Origin: Macrotrachela quadricornifera
Lineage: Eukaryota > Rotifera > Eurotatoria > Philodinida > Philodinidae
Assembly (NCBI GenBank): GCA_022393335.1
Contig: JAJEKB010020989.1
Span: 268,447 to 332,446 of the forward strand
Length of the DNA stretch: 64,000 bases
Reading direction: 5' to 3'
Positions within the stretch are counted from its first letter, which is position 1, and the number at the start of each line of letters is the position of its first letter. The translations under genes were made by a program, and so were the position numbers. The notes under the pieces were generated by a model. The model ran no database searches. It was not told the origin of the DNA and saw only the letters and a program-made list of their open reading frames with translations. Below, piece after piece: positions 49,801-61,855 of the stretch.

Positions 49801-52777
49801 TCACCATCTTGTACTGTATAATGAAGAAGTTTACCAGTTGATGGTGATCTAAATAAAAATATAAAAATATTTTAATTTAAAATAAAAATTTAACCTTAAT
49901 ATAGATGGATCATTTTCTTTTTGAAAAACACATGATTTATTATTAATAATAATTCGATAACTATCAATTTCTTCTTTTATAAATGTTAAATAACTAGTTC
50001 CATCTAAATTAATTAATATACCACCATCTTTCATGCTAAATATTAAAAACAAAATCAAAATCATTAATTTTGTTTTTTTTTATCTACCGATTAGCTTCAA
50101 CTTCAACATATGAATCATTCATAACAATAAAAAAACAACTTGAACCACATTGTGTTACCTAAAACAAATGAAAAATATATACGTTTTGAATTTTTTCTAA
50201 TTAATTACTTGTAATTTATATTTAATATTTTCATAAATAAGTTCAACATATGTTGAAATTAAAAGTGTATTCATTGGTAATATCTGACCACTACAAAATA
50301 AGAAATTATTTAAAATAAAAAAAAATGTTTTTTTTTACCGTTCAAATGATGATTGAAAATTTTGAAATTTATCTCGAAATTTTTCATCAGCAATATGTAT
50401 GGCACTACATACAATTGATATCATAATATTAGGTTTTTCTGTTTGAAAATCTTTAGCAATTAAATTATCAAGCCAACTTGTTTTAATTGTATTATTTATA
50501 TAATCATCTGTTTCAAGTAAACGTATTAAAATTTCCACTAAAAAAAAAAAAGAAAACAAATAATTTTAATATTCTTGTTTATTTCATTTTAACCTGTCGA
50601 ATGAAAATCTCCACGAATTGATAATTCTTTTAATGCAATAACAAGATTTCTGAAAAACAAACTTAAGAAAAATGAATAATTATTTATTCGAACATACTCT
50701 CGTGCTTCTTTTCGAGTATCACCATGAGAAAAAATATGTCCAAATTGTGAATCAGCAAATTTATGTAAATCACCAGATGATAATATACTAAAATAACCCC
50801 AAACATTTTGTTGACTTCGAAAATTTAATTCTTCAATAGTTCCTGAACTTGATTTAAAATCCTAATTAATATATCAAAAAATTTTTTTGTTTTTTTGTTT
50901 TCAAAAATTTTCACTTTATCCGGATTTTCACTTGTAATACGTGCAGCAATAGCATGACCATGTGGTTTAGGTTTATTTATAGGTTCATCAAAATCAATTG
51001 GAGAAATATCAAATGGTTCTTCATCATATAATAATCTTATATCTTTTATTCGATGTAATGATATACCCATAGCAATCTTAATTAAAAAGAATTATTATAA
51101 TTTTAAAAATTTTTTTAAAATTAATATACCTGTAATTGACATGCAGGTAAATTAACATCAGTTATCATTTCTGTACAAGGATGTTCAATTTGTAATTGAG
51201 GATTAAGTTCAAGAAAGAAAAATGTTTGATCATATGGATTATATAAATATTCAATTGTACCAGCACTAAATATTTCAAAAAAGAAAAAAATTTTAATTAA
51301 AAGAAAAAGAATAAACTAACCTAATATAACCAACCATTTTAGCTAAATGTACAGCAGCTTTTTCCATTTGTTCAAGAATATGAGATGGTGCAATAATAGC
51401 TGGTGCTTCTTCAATTATTTTTTTATGACGTCGTTGAATTGTACAATCACGACTAAATAATGATATAGATTGTCCACTTTGATCAGAAAGTATTTGTACT
51501 TCTAAATGTCGACAATTATCTGCATATTTCATTAAAAATATAGGTGAACCAGGTATTTCATTTTGTACCTATATTTATATAAAACATTTCTTGTTTTTTT
51601 TTTTTTACTTCCTTTCTTTTTCTTACTTCAAGAAATAAATTTTCAAAATCATCTATATTCATTGATTTTCGTTTTCCTTTTCCACTACCACCTTTTGATG
51701 CTTTAATCATAACTGGAAAACCAATTTGACTTGCAATCTAATATTAATTAAGAATTATTTTATTTAAATTATAATTAATTATCTTACTTCTACACCTTGT
51801 TTAGCATCAGTAATACATGCTTTTTCATATATATCCATTGGAACATTAATACATTCACGATCTACTTTATTCAATACAATTTTAAGATCTAATATAAATA
51901 TTAAAATATTTTAAAAGAAAGAAAAAAATTTCTTTTGTTAAATTTATATACTTACGAGATCCACTCCATGGTAATGTTGGTATATTAGCACTTTGTACAA
52001 TAATACTTGAAGATATTTTATCTCCTATGTAATAAAAATTAAAAATAAATAAATATTTAATCAAAACTTTTTACCAAGTGCCCACATGACATGTTCTGAC
52101 GGTCCTAATAAATCAAATTTTATTTTAAATTAAATAAAAAAAGTAAAAATAATTAATTATTTACCAATAAATGTAATACCATTACGATGAAGTAATTCTG
52201 GTAATTTAGGATTTTCTGATGCATGACCGCATCCAGCCCAAACAGCTAAAAATTTATTTTTATTTAATTTAAAAAATAAAAATTCAAACAAACCTTGTAC
52301 ATCAAAACGTTTAGCAATATCAAGTATAAGTTCACAATTTGAATAATTCATATTTGATGGACCACCTTGGACATTTATATACTGATCTGCATATCGAATA
52401 TATTCTATAATAAAAAACAAAATAAGATAGAAATTAATAAATTTTACAAAAAAAAGAAAAATTAAATAAACCTGCATTTGCTCGCATATCTTCTGGTGTT
52501 ACCATAACAACAAATTTTATTGCATTTTGTTGACGAAACATTTCATAAGACCATCGTCGAATTGAACGCATACATTTAACAGCTGCTATACCATTATTTG
52601 CTATAAGAACCTGAAAAAAAAACATGTTTTTTTAAATTGAATATTCAAAACCAAAAAAAAAAAATTGACTTTATTAATAACACATCCACCATCTAATAAA
52701 TCACACAGTTCTTTAGGTGTTGTTACTTCAGATAATTGTCGAGGTGTTGTTGAAGATCCATTATGAAAACTAGACAT
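43885..52777 (-). CDS. ACC: Acetyl-CoA carboxylase, full multidomain eukaryotic type, many short introns
   Basis: Makes malonyl-CoA from acetyl-CoA, ATP and bicarbonate in the cytosol, the committed step of fatty-acid synthesis. ATG at 52777; first exons 52777-52670, 52610-52472, 52404-52294, 52245-52165, 52104-52075, 52024-51956, with introns mostly 29-70 nt; stop TAA at 43885-43887. Biotin carboxylase: [61 protein letters not shown]. Biotinyl domain: E-L-E-V-M-K-M with biotin Lys codon at 49755-49757. A central domain follows (about 49300-47000). Carboxyltransferase: [110 protein letters not shown]. Odd: the biotin carboxylase domain has Gln (51196-51198) for the catalytic Arg of LNPRLQVEH, GGSGKG for GGGGKG, and AGCGHAS for AGWGHAS. 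Confidence 0.92.
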
Positions 52778-54413
52778 TTTTCTAAATAAGAGAAAATAAA
52801 TTAAACGCATTATAGAGGTTAACAATCATCACTAGATGATTAGTGATCTATATTTTATTAACGTAAATAATATTTTATTTCTTTTTTTTTTCTTCATTCT
52901 GCATTCGTGTCCTTGCTCTATTGAAAATATGATACGCATTTACCATAAATAAGGTTTTAGTAGTATGAAATTTTTTCATTATTTATTTGCCTATTTATTG
53001 ATAAATAAAATGATAAAGTTGATAGAAGATTTGAAAAAGTTGAATATTCATTGATTTCATCTGAAAATACATTTAAATCATCAATATGTTAAGATTCTTC
53101 AAGATCAAATTTAATATTACCATCATATTTAGTAAAACTGTCTTATATTTATCTAGGAACTTGTTTCAAATACAATTTCATGAGTTTTATACAATGTGTT
53201 AGCTCAAATATACGAACTAAAAATAATCTTGTTTAATTGCACTCTACGTACACACACATATAAATATATATATACAGGAGCAACAAAGAGAAAAAATCAT
53301 CGATGCATAACAATAGTAAACGATAGAAAAAGAGATGAAAGGCAGTAAAAATGACGGCTTGTGAAGTGAACTTGAAAAAGAGATTGAATGATAATGATGT
53401 AATATAATATCACCGCGAACAGTCCTTTCTTTACCTATAGTTGACGAAGAAATTAAAAAAATTATACATAATCATTACTCTAATAAGAAAAAGGATCTAA
53501 ATTTTTTTTTTTCGAATGTAGATAATATAATTGATATTTCTATTATTTAATCATGATCAATTTAGTTCATTAAGATATTTTCAATAATATCTTGAATAAT
53601 TAATTTTTTTCTTATTGCTTGAAATTTTTCTATTGAATTCATATAACCAATAAAAGTAATTGTTGAATTTGTTAATGGATGTTGACGTATTATTAAATAC
53701 ATCAGAATATTATTCAATCAATGAAAAATAATTATTTTGTAATAATCTTTTTCAATGTGTGCTATTTTACTGAAAAACTTTCATCATCAACTTTATATCG
53801 TAATCGTAATAAATCAAGAAAAAAATTCTTATATAATTTGTTCACTGGTAATTAATATTGGTTATTAGATAGTATCTATTAAGACTATGGAATGTAATTC
53901 ATGTTTTTGTATAAACATATCATTCTTGATCAATATGAATGCAAAAGTCTTGATAAAATATGTTTTTGTGTCCGATGGACAGATAAGGTATGCAGAATCT
54001 ACTGAAGCTTTTTGGTAGCACAGCACACAAACTGAAAAAATCTCACAGATGTTGGACATGTATACATTAGGATATATCAGAGTTTCCCTGAAAGATCCGT
54101 TTTTTTTTGGACAATATCACGGCAACTTAGAGATAGGTAGTTAAAAAAGTGGGTGAGAGCTGTAACAATTGTATATTTTAATACACTGAGAATTAGTACC
54201 AATGTTTCGAAGACATAGTTGTAATTCAAAACTGCGTATGTTTGACTACTATAGTTTCGATGAAAGCGATGGCAATTTCAAATATTCGTCAAAGATCTCA
54301 ATATAGAAAAATTTCTTGTTGTTATTCAATAAAAAATAAATTATTTCATTACCACACAACATATAAATAGAAAAAAGCGACGTTTATAAATAAATACTAT
54401 GTTGAGCAAAAAG
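52778..54413. other. Upstream flank of the carboxylase up to the assembly gap
   Basis: Immediately upstream of the ATG, CTTATTTAG (complement near 52785) could be an acceptor of a 5' UTR intron. Farther out the DNA is AT-rich with microsatellite-like ACAC/ATAT tracts near 53250-53275 and one gene relic (53562-53830). Confidence 0.45.
53562..53830 (-). pseudogene. Relic of the 3' end of an unidentified two-exon gene
   Basis: On the minus strand, 53830-53771 reads as protein (FLDLLRLRYKVDDESFS) up to a donor-like GTAAAA, and 53703-53562 reads about 46 codons (MYLIIRQHPLTNSTITFIGY and on) to a TAA. The expected acceptor AG before the second part is missing (ATTCTGATG), so splicing looks broken. 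The family is not recognised. Confidence 0.3.
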
Positions 54414-54813
54414 NNNNNNNNNNNNNNNNNNNNNNNNNNNNNNNNNNNNNNNNNNNNNNNNNNNNNNNNNNNNNNNNNNNNNNNNNNNNNNNNNNNNNNN
54501 NNNNNNNNNNNNNNNNNNNNNNNNNNNNNNNNNNNNNNNNNNNNNNNNNNNNNNNNNNNNNNNNNNNNNNNNNNNNNNNNNNNNNNNNNNNNNNNNNNNN
54601 NNNNNNNNNNNNNNNNNNNNNNNNNNNNNNNNNNNNNNNNNNNNNNNNNNNNNNNNNNNNNNNNNNNNNNNNNNNNNNNNNNNNNNNNNNNNNNNNNNNN
54701 NNNNNNNNNNNNNNNNNNNNNNNNNNNNNNNNNNNNNNNNNNNNNNNNNNNNNNNNNNNNNNNNNNNNNNNNNNNNNNNNNNNNNNNNNNNNNNNNNNNN
54801 NNNNNNNNNNNNN
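54414..54813. other. 400-N assembly gap inside an inverted repeat
   Basis: The run of exactly 400 N is a scaffold gap, not sequence. Left flank ends ACTATGTTGAGCAAAAAG and right flank carries its inverse CTTTTTGCTCAACATAGT at about 54841-54858, so the gap interrupts a hairpin-forming or inverted-repeat structure. ORFs spanning the N are meaningless. Confidence 0.95.
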
Positions 54814-57352
54814 ATTTTTTATGTTTGCAAGTGACTGCGAACTTTTTGCTCAACATAGTACATCACTGTTTATAATTGCTCCACTCTTTCTGTATGATTA
54901 TGTAGTTACTCCAAGTGAAATAAATTCATAAAATTTTACTGGATTTTTAATTTACTATTTTAATTGCTGTTTTAACTACTTGATGACTTTTTACAGTAAA
55001 ATTCTCATCAATTAAAGAGATTCACTAGTACTATCTAATGATGAAAAAGTGACTAGTCAATCGCATGAGGTTGACGAGAAAACCGATTTCTAGTGATCCC
55101 AAGTAAAATTACTAGAAATCTTCAATTAACCCATCATACACAACTGTTATATGTAATTATTCCATGTAAAATAAATGCAGATAAGTTTTAGAAGCAAATA
55201 AAAGAACTGCGATTAAACGAATTTTAGCAATTATTTCTCGATAATTTTTAGATAATTTTGTAGAACTAACATTCTGCTACATGTCTAAAAAAGAAGTGGA
55301 AAAACAATCCCAAAAAATGACCGAGTCATAAGAAGTATAAATGAAAAGAATGAATTTTTGTTTGCAATTATCTAACTGTACTCGTGTTGATTCTGTAACA
55401 AATATGTTTACATTTATTGAGGAACAATCTCGTTCAGTTCACTAATTATCGGCAATATTTGAAGCTATTATCAAAACTCTCTATAGAACGTGGCGTTCTC
55501 TGATTATTTCATCATCTTTGTTTGGTTTATTAATTGCCTTTAACATATTATCTGTGAGAATGATGGCAACACTAAAACACATTTTGATTTTTATACTTAC
55601 TCTTTAATTTAATTTTCTGATTTTTACATATATTAATAACTGATCATTTAAATAATTTACTAATCGTTGATTTTTTACTAATGAAATATTTTACCAATCA
55701 TATATTATATTTTCAAAAATCGTTTTTTTTTTCTTTTTTATTTGCTTAGAAAGATTCTACAACTGTGCTGGTCGTTTAGAGACAAATGAACATTAAAATA
55801 AACCGCAAGATATGATCTAAAAGTGAGGGAACGGCAGAAAAAGAAAAGTAAAATGCGGAAAATATAGGGTATATGTTATGAAAAAGAAATAGAACGAAGA
55901 TAGAAAATTAAGATAGATCGTATGTGTTAGCACTAGTATAACAGACAAGAAAAAGAGAGCGATATTGTAGAGTACGGCCAAGTATTAACTGAGTAAGACC
56001 AGTAGATAATAAAACAAAATGAATAAAAAAAAACCAAGAATGATCAGATCAAGAGTACCAAGTATGAGTAACAATGAGTGAAAATGAATAGACCAGTAAG
56101 CGGTATTAAAAACGAGTACCACGAAAATTTATTGCTCTTGATAAGCTTAATTTTGTTTGTTCTGTTCCTTTTGTTTGAGTTGCACTAAAAACAAAATTAC
56201 ATGAGTCGTATAATTCGAGTTCAAATATAAATGAAGCTTGCAAACAGCACCAATCTTCTGAAAGTCTGTTAATGTGAAGAGAAATTTGATTAATATGTCG
56301 AGAATTGAAAGACACTAAACTCGTTACACTTATAGCAGATAAACTCACAACTCAGGCTTAATTGCATATGAACTTGAAATTCTATATGATTTACGTGGTT
56401 GAGAAAAATCTTTGTAAGAAAAATTATCGATAACATTCTCGATACACACCATAAGTTACTTTGTTTAATATTCCATGGTAGATAGTATTAAACGATACTC
56501 GATTTCTCACAAAACAACAGGTAAAATGAAATAAATTTTTGTCACACAAATTGTAATAACCGAGAATTCCACGAAAACGTAAACACAGATGGGTACCTCT
56601 GTTACTGAAAGTGCGAGTAGAAGCACACACAAGATTATAACAAGCTGAGAATGGGGTAAAAACATGCAGAGGACATCGTGCTAATAAGGAAACATCTGGA
56701 GTTTCTATCAAGCTCTCTTGGCTGTGAATATGGCGATTAAATAGGGTATAACTATGAATGAAATACACTAGCTTGATTCGAGTCCAATTTATTTCTAAGA
56801 AGAATTATGAAGTTTTTAAGTTATTAGCACATATACGAATTTCACTACTGAATGAACCTCAGTTTCCTGGGACGAAAACAGACGTGTTACCGTGAAAATT
56901 TTTACTATGGCTATTCGAACCAGTTGTTCTGGTCATTTCAAAGTTTTAATTTAAAAGGGTAAGAATGTAAGCAGAAAGAGCAGTCTGAAAATTTTCTTTC
57001 TAACTCGATAACTTTTCTTATTTCGCTGTTTAATAAACTACTTGGTAGCTCGTTTTACATTCTTGTACACGATTTTTTTCCAGATTCTCTCCTTTTTTTT
57101 CTTCTATGTTCACTGACGCATACAGTAGACTTACAGGACGGCACAATATCAATTCCAATTAATAATTGAGAAAAGATAACTTCTATTTCATTAGTTACTA
57201 GAGTCCTAATGTGCTTTTATATTTTTCATTTATATTCGAACTTAAATTAGGCAGCTACGCAAAAAATAATGTTAGAACGCTTTGATTCAAGATATTTCAT
57301 ACCTAATTCAAGCTGATATCGTTGACTGACTCGTTCATAATCCCATTTTTGT
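54814..57352. other. Mostly noncoding DNA right of the gap
   Basis: 55350-55607 on the plus strand is an 86-codon frame with a single TAA; the second half has a hydrophobic helix and may be a relic. Minus-strand ORFs at 56106-56348 and 56424-56768 (80 and 114 codons, Cys-rich in the second) have no recognisable domain; the longer one may deserve expression data, but I do not call it. 55790-56100 is purine-rich. Confidence 0.35.
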
Positions 57353-57575
57353 CTATCTTAATTTTGAATATTGTTGTTCGATTTCTTGTCTTTCAGCATC
57401 AGTAAGTTGGCGATTAAGTAATTTGCTTTGTTGTTCTGCTATTTCGTTTTTCAAGCTTGCAATTAAATCATTGTTTCTTTCTGTCTAAAGGAAAGAAGTC
57501 AGTTTTTGATACGATATGTTTCTAACATACTGCATCGTTTCGAACTTGTTCAATATCACTGCTGATGTTGGACAT
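57353..57575 (-). CDS. Small two-exon gene for a 58-residue coiled-coil protein
   Basis: Exon 1 57575-57531 (ATG, 15 codons, MSNISSDIEQVRNDA) and exon 2 57484-57353 (43 codons plus TAG) are joined by a 46-nt GTATGT..CTTTAG intron in phase 0. The product is highly charged and helical, with heptad-like spacing through ERNNDLIASLKNEIAEQQ, and looks like a short soluble coiled coil. Unspliced, the frame stops at once. It is divergent from the decayed Penelope-like ORF 80 bp away and may or may not be related to it. No family recognised; codon content and clean splice sites are the evidence that it is real. Confidence 0.55.
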
Positions 57576-57654
57576 TTTTTCTAAAAAGAAAAATTTTATA
57601 AATGAGGTAACTTATAACTAAGAATTGGTAAATGAGCGAATAATTAATAATCAG

Positions 57655-58767
57655 ATGAAACAATCAAATAAACGAAAAAGAGACTTATCACAACAAAATT
57701 TATTAAATAATTCGATTATATCGGTGAGTCAATTATCTATATCTCAAAAGAGAACATCCAAACAAAGCAAAGAATCTAACAAGCGAAATAATATTATCTA
57801 ATACAAATAGTCCTAGTCAACCGAATCATGATGATTTGGTTTTGTATAGGTCATCAAAATATTGAAAAATGTCAAGAAAATTACTTTTACATTCATTTCG
57901 TATTCAATTAAATTATACATTAAAAAATAAGAAAAAAACAAGGTTTTATATTGTCACGATTGCGAATAGTTGTTCAACAACTTTGTCTTAATCGAATTCT
58001 TCATTTATATCAAACTTATTTTGATCAAGATTACAAATTTCAAATTTAACCTGTAAATATCACAAATATCATCATTAGTTATCTATGCTTAAAGGTTGCA
58101 TTATTTTGAAGGATGATATTATAAAGATTATTTAATATTCTTACGAAAGAAAATTTATCAATATACAGTAGAATTAAATACACAATTATCTTCTTGTTCA
58201 TGGACATTACCTGCATTAAAAATAATTGATAAGAGATTTAAGGAATGTGTTCATTTACATTATATTGATTTGTTAAGTGCCGAGCAAGTAGAAACAAAAA
58301 ATGCGATTTTATACATGTTCTATTCCTTTATTTTCTAGTTTGTAAAAATCAATCATTTGACAACTATTCATAAAAAACAATTGAAGGTGTTCGAAGGTTT
58401 AATTATGTTCTCACAACGAATTCTATGTCATAAATTACCCAAATCATTCGATTCTATTAAAGTTAATCATATTCAGAAATAATCGAAAAATAAACGTGAC
58501 AAAATTGTAGAAGAATTAAAACGTCAAATGCTTAATAAAAAATTGGAAGAATATGAAATAAAAATTCCATATTATGAACATTCATATCAACGAGATTTAA
58601 CTTCATTTCAATCACAAATTTTGAATTCAACTTCTTTTTCTCAGAAGAAACAAACAAATACATTAATGTATTGTCTGATATTATATTTAAATCATTATAC
58701 AAATAGGTTTATACGTCAAATTTGTTATAAAGAATCTTGTGTTCATGTCAAATTAATGCATCAGTAA
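57655..58767 (+). pseudogene. Decayed N-terminal part of a Penelope-like retroelement ORF
   Basis: From ATG at 57655 the plus strand reads in pieces through several frames and stops: a Lys/Ser/Gln-rich start, then LRLRIVVQQLCLNRILHLYQ, then FLRKKIYQYTVELNTQLSS, then KRDKIVEELKRQMLNKKLEE and QRDLTSFQSQILNSTSF, ending at TAA 58765-58767. This order matches my memory of the region before the reverse transcriptase in Penelope-like (Athena-type) proteins common in bdelloids. No reverse transcriptase or GIY-YIG part is present, so the copy is truncated as well as mutated. Identification needs a database search. Confidence 0.4.
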
Positions 58768-59477
58768 GACAGTCATTAATGACAGAATGTAAAAGAATTT
58801 AAATTGTCCTGGATTAATAATAATCGTTACTTAGACGGTTGACCGTTAATGACAGAATGAAAAAAGAAACAAAAAAGTGTAAATAGCATTCATCTTCATT
58901 CATTTACAAAATATACTAGTTTACGTCATATGTCGAACAAAATCATCATTGACTATTTATAAGTCTTTATAATTATTTAACATCAATAAAATTAAATCTG
59001 ATCTTCATGTGTAGCTTATCTCATTCAGCTTTTTTTTCTACGTTGAAATCATTAATATATTTTATAATCTTATTGTTTTACTGAAGATTGTTATATCTTT
59101 ACAATCTAACAAACTTCTTTCGATCTGTATCGCAGTAAATACGTAAAAGTACAAGTCGAATGAATATTTATTCTTGCTGAAACACTAATATATTTGTCAT
59201 AATGTTCAAAAATAAATTTTGTATTATTGTTTTGATGAGAAAAAAAATTAATTTATAAGATATAATACGAAAGATATTGTTGATTTCTTGGCAATTGATA
59301 TTTATTTTATCATTCACACTAACTGCACCAAAAAGTGTAGCTTTAGCACGACGTATATATGTTACGGACAAAATTAGAATCGAATAAATGTAAAATGATC
59401 AATCTGAAGATTTTCATTTTTCAAAACTATTTTTTATTTTCAATTTCAACAAGCAAATTTAAGTTACAATTTTAAGC
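58768..59477. other. Noncoding DNA between the Penelope-like relic and the integrase pseudogene
   Basis: A short direct repeat GTTAATGACAGAATG / ATTAATGACAGAATG occurs at about 58775 and 58846. The minus strand at 59371-59270 has a protein-like run (YIRRAKATLFGAVSVNDKI) that could be another relic. Confidence 0.35.
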
Positions 59478-61855
59478 TTAATTACTCATATTTTTACAAG
59501 ATCCTAGTTTAGAATGACATTTAGTCGAGCAAAATACTCCTGCCTTTTTACATGGACATTGTTTGGTAATACATTTTCCTTTACAGTCGCATGTACGTGC
59601 GCTTGTTGAACTACGAACATAAAGTTTGCATGCTTCAATAATTGTAATACTTTGTAAATTATCTATGACAAGTCCTTTAAATTCTTCTGGGTACGCTCAT
59701 TGTAAATCAACTAAATTTTCGACAGCAAATGTATTATCTAATATGCCATATTGGCAAACTAATTTGTATTGAACATCATTATCTTTTTCAATTTTTTCAA
59801 TGATAAAACAGGATAAATATTCAGGATTCGTGTTTGTTCTATCTGCCGAATGAATTGCGATTCCAACACAATCATTAACGTTGAATCTTTTTGTTAATTC
59901 TATAACGCTCTCTTGATATAGATTCATCTTTTTGATCGCAGTAGCCAAGTAATTATCTGTAGCAGTTTTACGAATGAGATCGTGTCTAGTTTGTGAAAGT
60001 GAAGCATTAGCTAAATGATTGGAAGCAACATCATTAGATAAATTATCAACAACATTCACAGCGTCACATTCAATATCGTTTAGAGGCTTGAGTAATTCAT
60101 TTTCTGAATTTGTTGCTGCACTATTAGTTGATTCAGAAACAGATGTTGGTAATATAATGTATTTTTTAATTCTTTTATTATAATTGCTGGAATTTTCGAT
60201 CTTATACGATCATTATCAACATACCACGACCTTTTCATACTAGATGTTACAATACATAAAACAAAAACAAAAAAGAACTAGACAAACATGAACATGAAAC
60301 ACAATGAAAAATTATAATTGAAACAAACATTAACATTGACATCATAACCATTGACTTCATTATCTGATGTTTTCCAATATTTGTGTGATGTTGATCAAAT
60401 CTCAAGAATCTCTATTTCATATATTATTATACAAAAGTAGTATCAATTGATCTTGAGTGATTAATTACAGGTAAACAGGTATTGGATTTGATCAACATCA
60501 CACAAATATTGGAAAACATCAGATAATGAAGTCAATGGTTATGATGTCAATGTTAATGTTTGTTTCAATTATAATTTTTCATTGTGTTTCATGTTCATGT
60601 TTGTCTAGTTCTTTTTTGTTTTTGTTTTATGTATTGTAACATCTAGTATGAAAAGGTCGTGGTATGTTGATAATGATCGTATAAGATCGAAAATTCCAGC
60701 AATTATAATAAAAGAATTAAAAAATACATTATATAACTACAAGAATCCACTATTTCTTTGCAATTTATTATAAAATCTCAAGAATCTATAATTTTCAGAT
60801 GTTGGTAAGTTTTCATCATCACAAATTCCAGTTTGTTGAATAAGTTTCAAAAATTCAAAATCAAAACATGGTGGCTGTCCAAACATGACGTGATATCGAG
60901 ATGTGTTGGTAACATCAGATACTCTAGTATTTATCCCATATACAACAGGTAACAACCCTTCCGACCAATGTGATGTATTCTTAGCGAATAACCATTTCCC
61001 AAGAGCATCGCATAAAACTCCATTTGTCCTTTCAACACAGCCTTGACTTTGTGGATGGTGTGGACGACCTCGCACAAAAAGCAAATCTGAAAAAAGCTTT
61101 TTTAATTCGAATATAACGCTGGCAACAAATTTACGCCCATTTTCACTATTTAATAATCGAGGTGGTTCAAATACAAAAAACAGATCGTCTAATTTAATTG
61201 CAACTTCTTCAGCAGCCTTATCTTTTAAAGGAAATGCCCATGAAAATTTACTAAAGTGGTCAATACAATTCAAAATCCAATTGTAAACAACCTCTTCTGA
61301 TACTCTGTCAGGTCTGGTTCTCATGTCAATCAAATCAATTTGCAATCCTGTCATTACTCCTAATGATATTATTGGTTTTTCAATAACATGTTGTTTTATT
61401 GGCCTTCTTGTCTGACGTGAAATGCATTGTTTCAGGAATATTTCAATGGCAAACCGTGGCATCCATGAATATTGATTTTTGAATTCAAAAATTGTTTTAT
61501 TACGACTTCTATGCGAAACCGTAGCATGTGCTTCACTAATTACATTGTAAAACGCTTCATAAATACAAATCGGTTTTTTAGACTTAATACAACATCCAAT
61601 TTCATTCCCAGCAATTTTCATAAATATAAAATTCTGTTTTAGCCAATAAATAAATTTAGGTGAATACAACTCAGATGGCCTTCCCTTCGGTATTGATAAA
61701 TATTTAAGTATATCATTATAAACATCTTGTTTTATGACACTTTTCTTTCGAAATTTTTCACTTAACGAATTAATATGTTTGTCTAATTCTTCATAGAATA
61801 CCTTTTCAGTATTATTAATATGAATGTCGATTGTAGTAGGAGTAGAATTCGTCAT
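59478..61855 (-). pseudogene. KRBA2/SCAND3-like DDE integrase gene, split by an insertion
   Basis: Minus strand: N-terminal half from ATG at 61855 to about 60796, C-terminal half from about 60152 to TAA at 59478-59480. The integrase core shows D in GLQIDLIDMRT, the second acidic position in LLNSENGRKF, and E in HPQSQGCVERTNGVL, followed by the Cys-rich CXC-like tail CDCKGKCITKQCPCKK typical of KRBA2-type transposon-derived integrases. Three defects: the second catalytic Asp is Glu (GAA, complement of about 61141); a 643-bp insertion with a 13-bp target duplication splits the frame; and a TGA at about 59697-59699 precedes the Cys-rich tail. Excising insert plus one duplication restores the frame (1161 nt between landmarks). 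Probably a former Ginger-type transposon or a domesticated copy, now dead. Confidence 0.7.
60153..60795. mobile_element. 643-bp palindromic insertion with 13-bp target duplication
   Basis: Flanked by CAGATGTTGGTAA at 60140-60152 and 60796-60808. The insert is a perfect inverted repeat: arms 60153-60401 and 60485-60733 (249 bp each; landmark pairs all sum to 120886) around an 83-nt centre, followed by a 62-nt non-palindromic tail (60734-60795). Each arm carries, reading outward, an ATG followed by about 28 codons (KRSWYVDNDRIRSKIPAI and on). A 13-bp duplication is unlike the common DNA transposon sizes. Family unknown. Confidence 0.8.

Noticed and set aside
54341..54875. ORFs of 158 and 171 codons
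   Set aside because: They run through 400 N of assembly gap and carry no information.
56106..56768. Two minus-strand ORFs (80 and 114 codons) as a gene
   Set aside because: No domain, no coherent splice joining them and no start context; kept only as a note in the noncoding entry.
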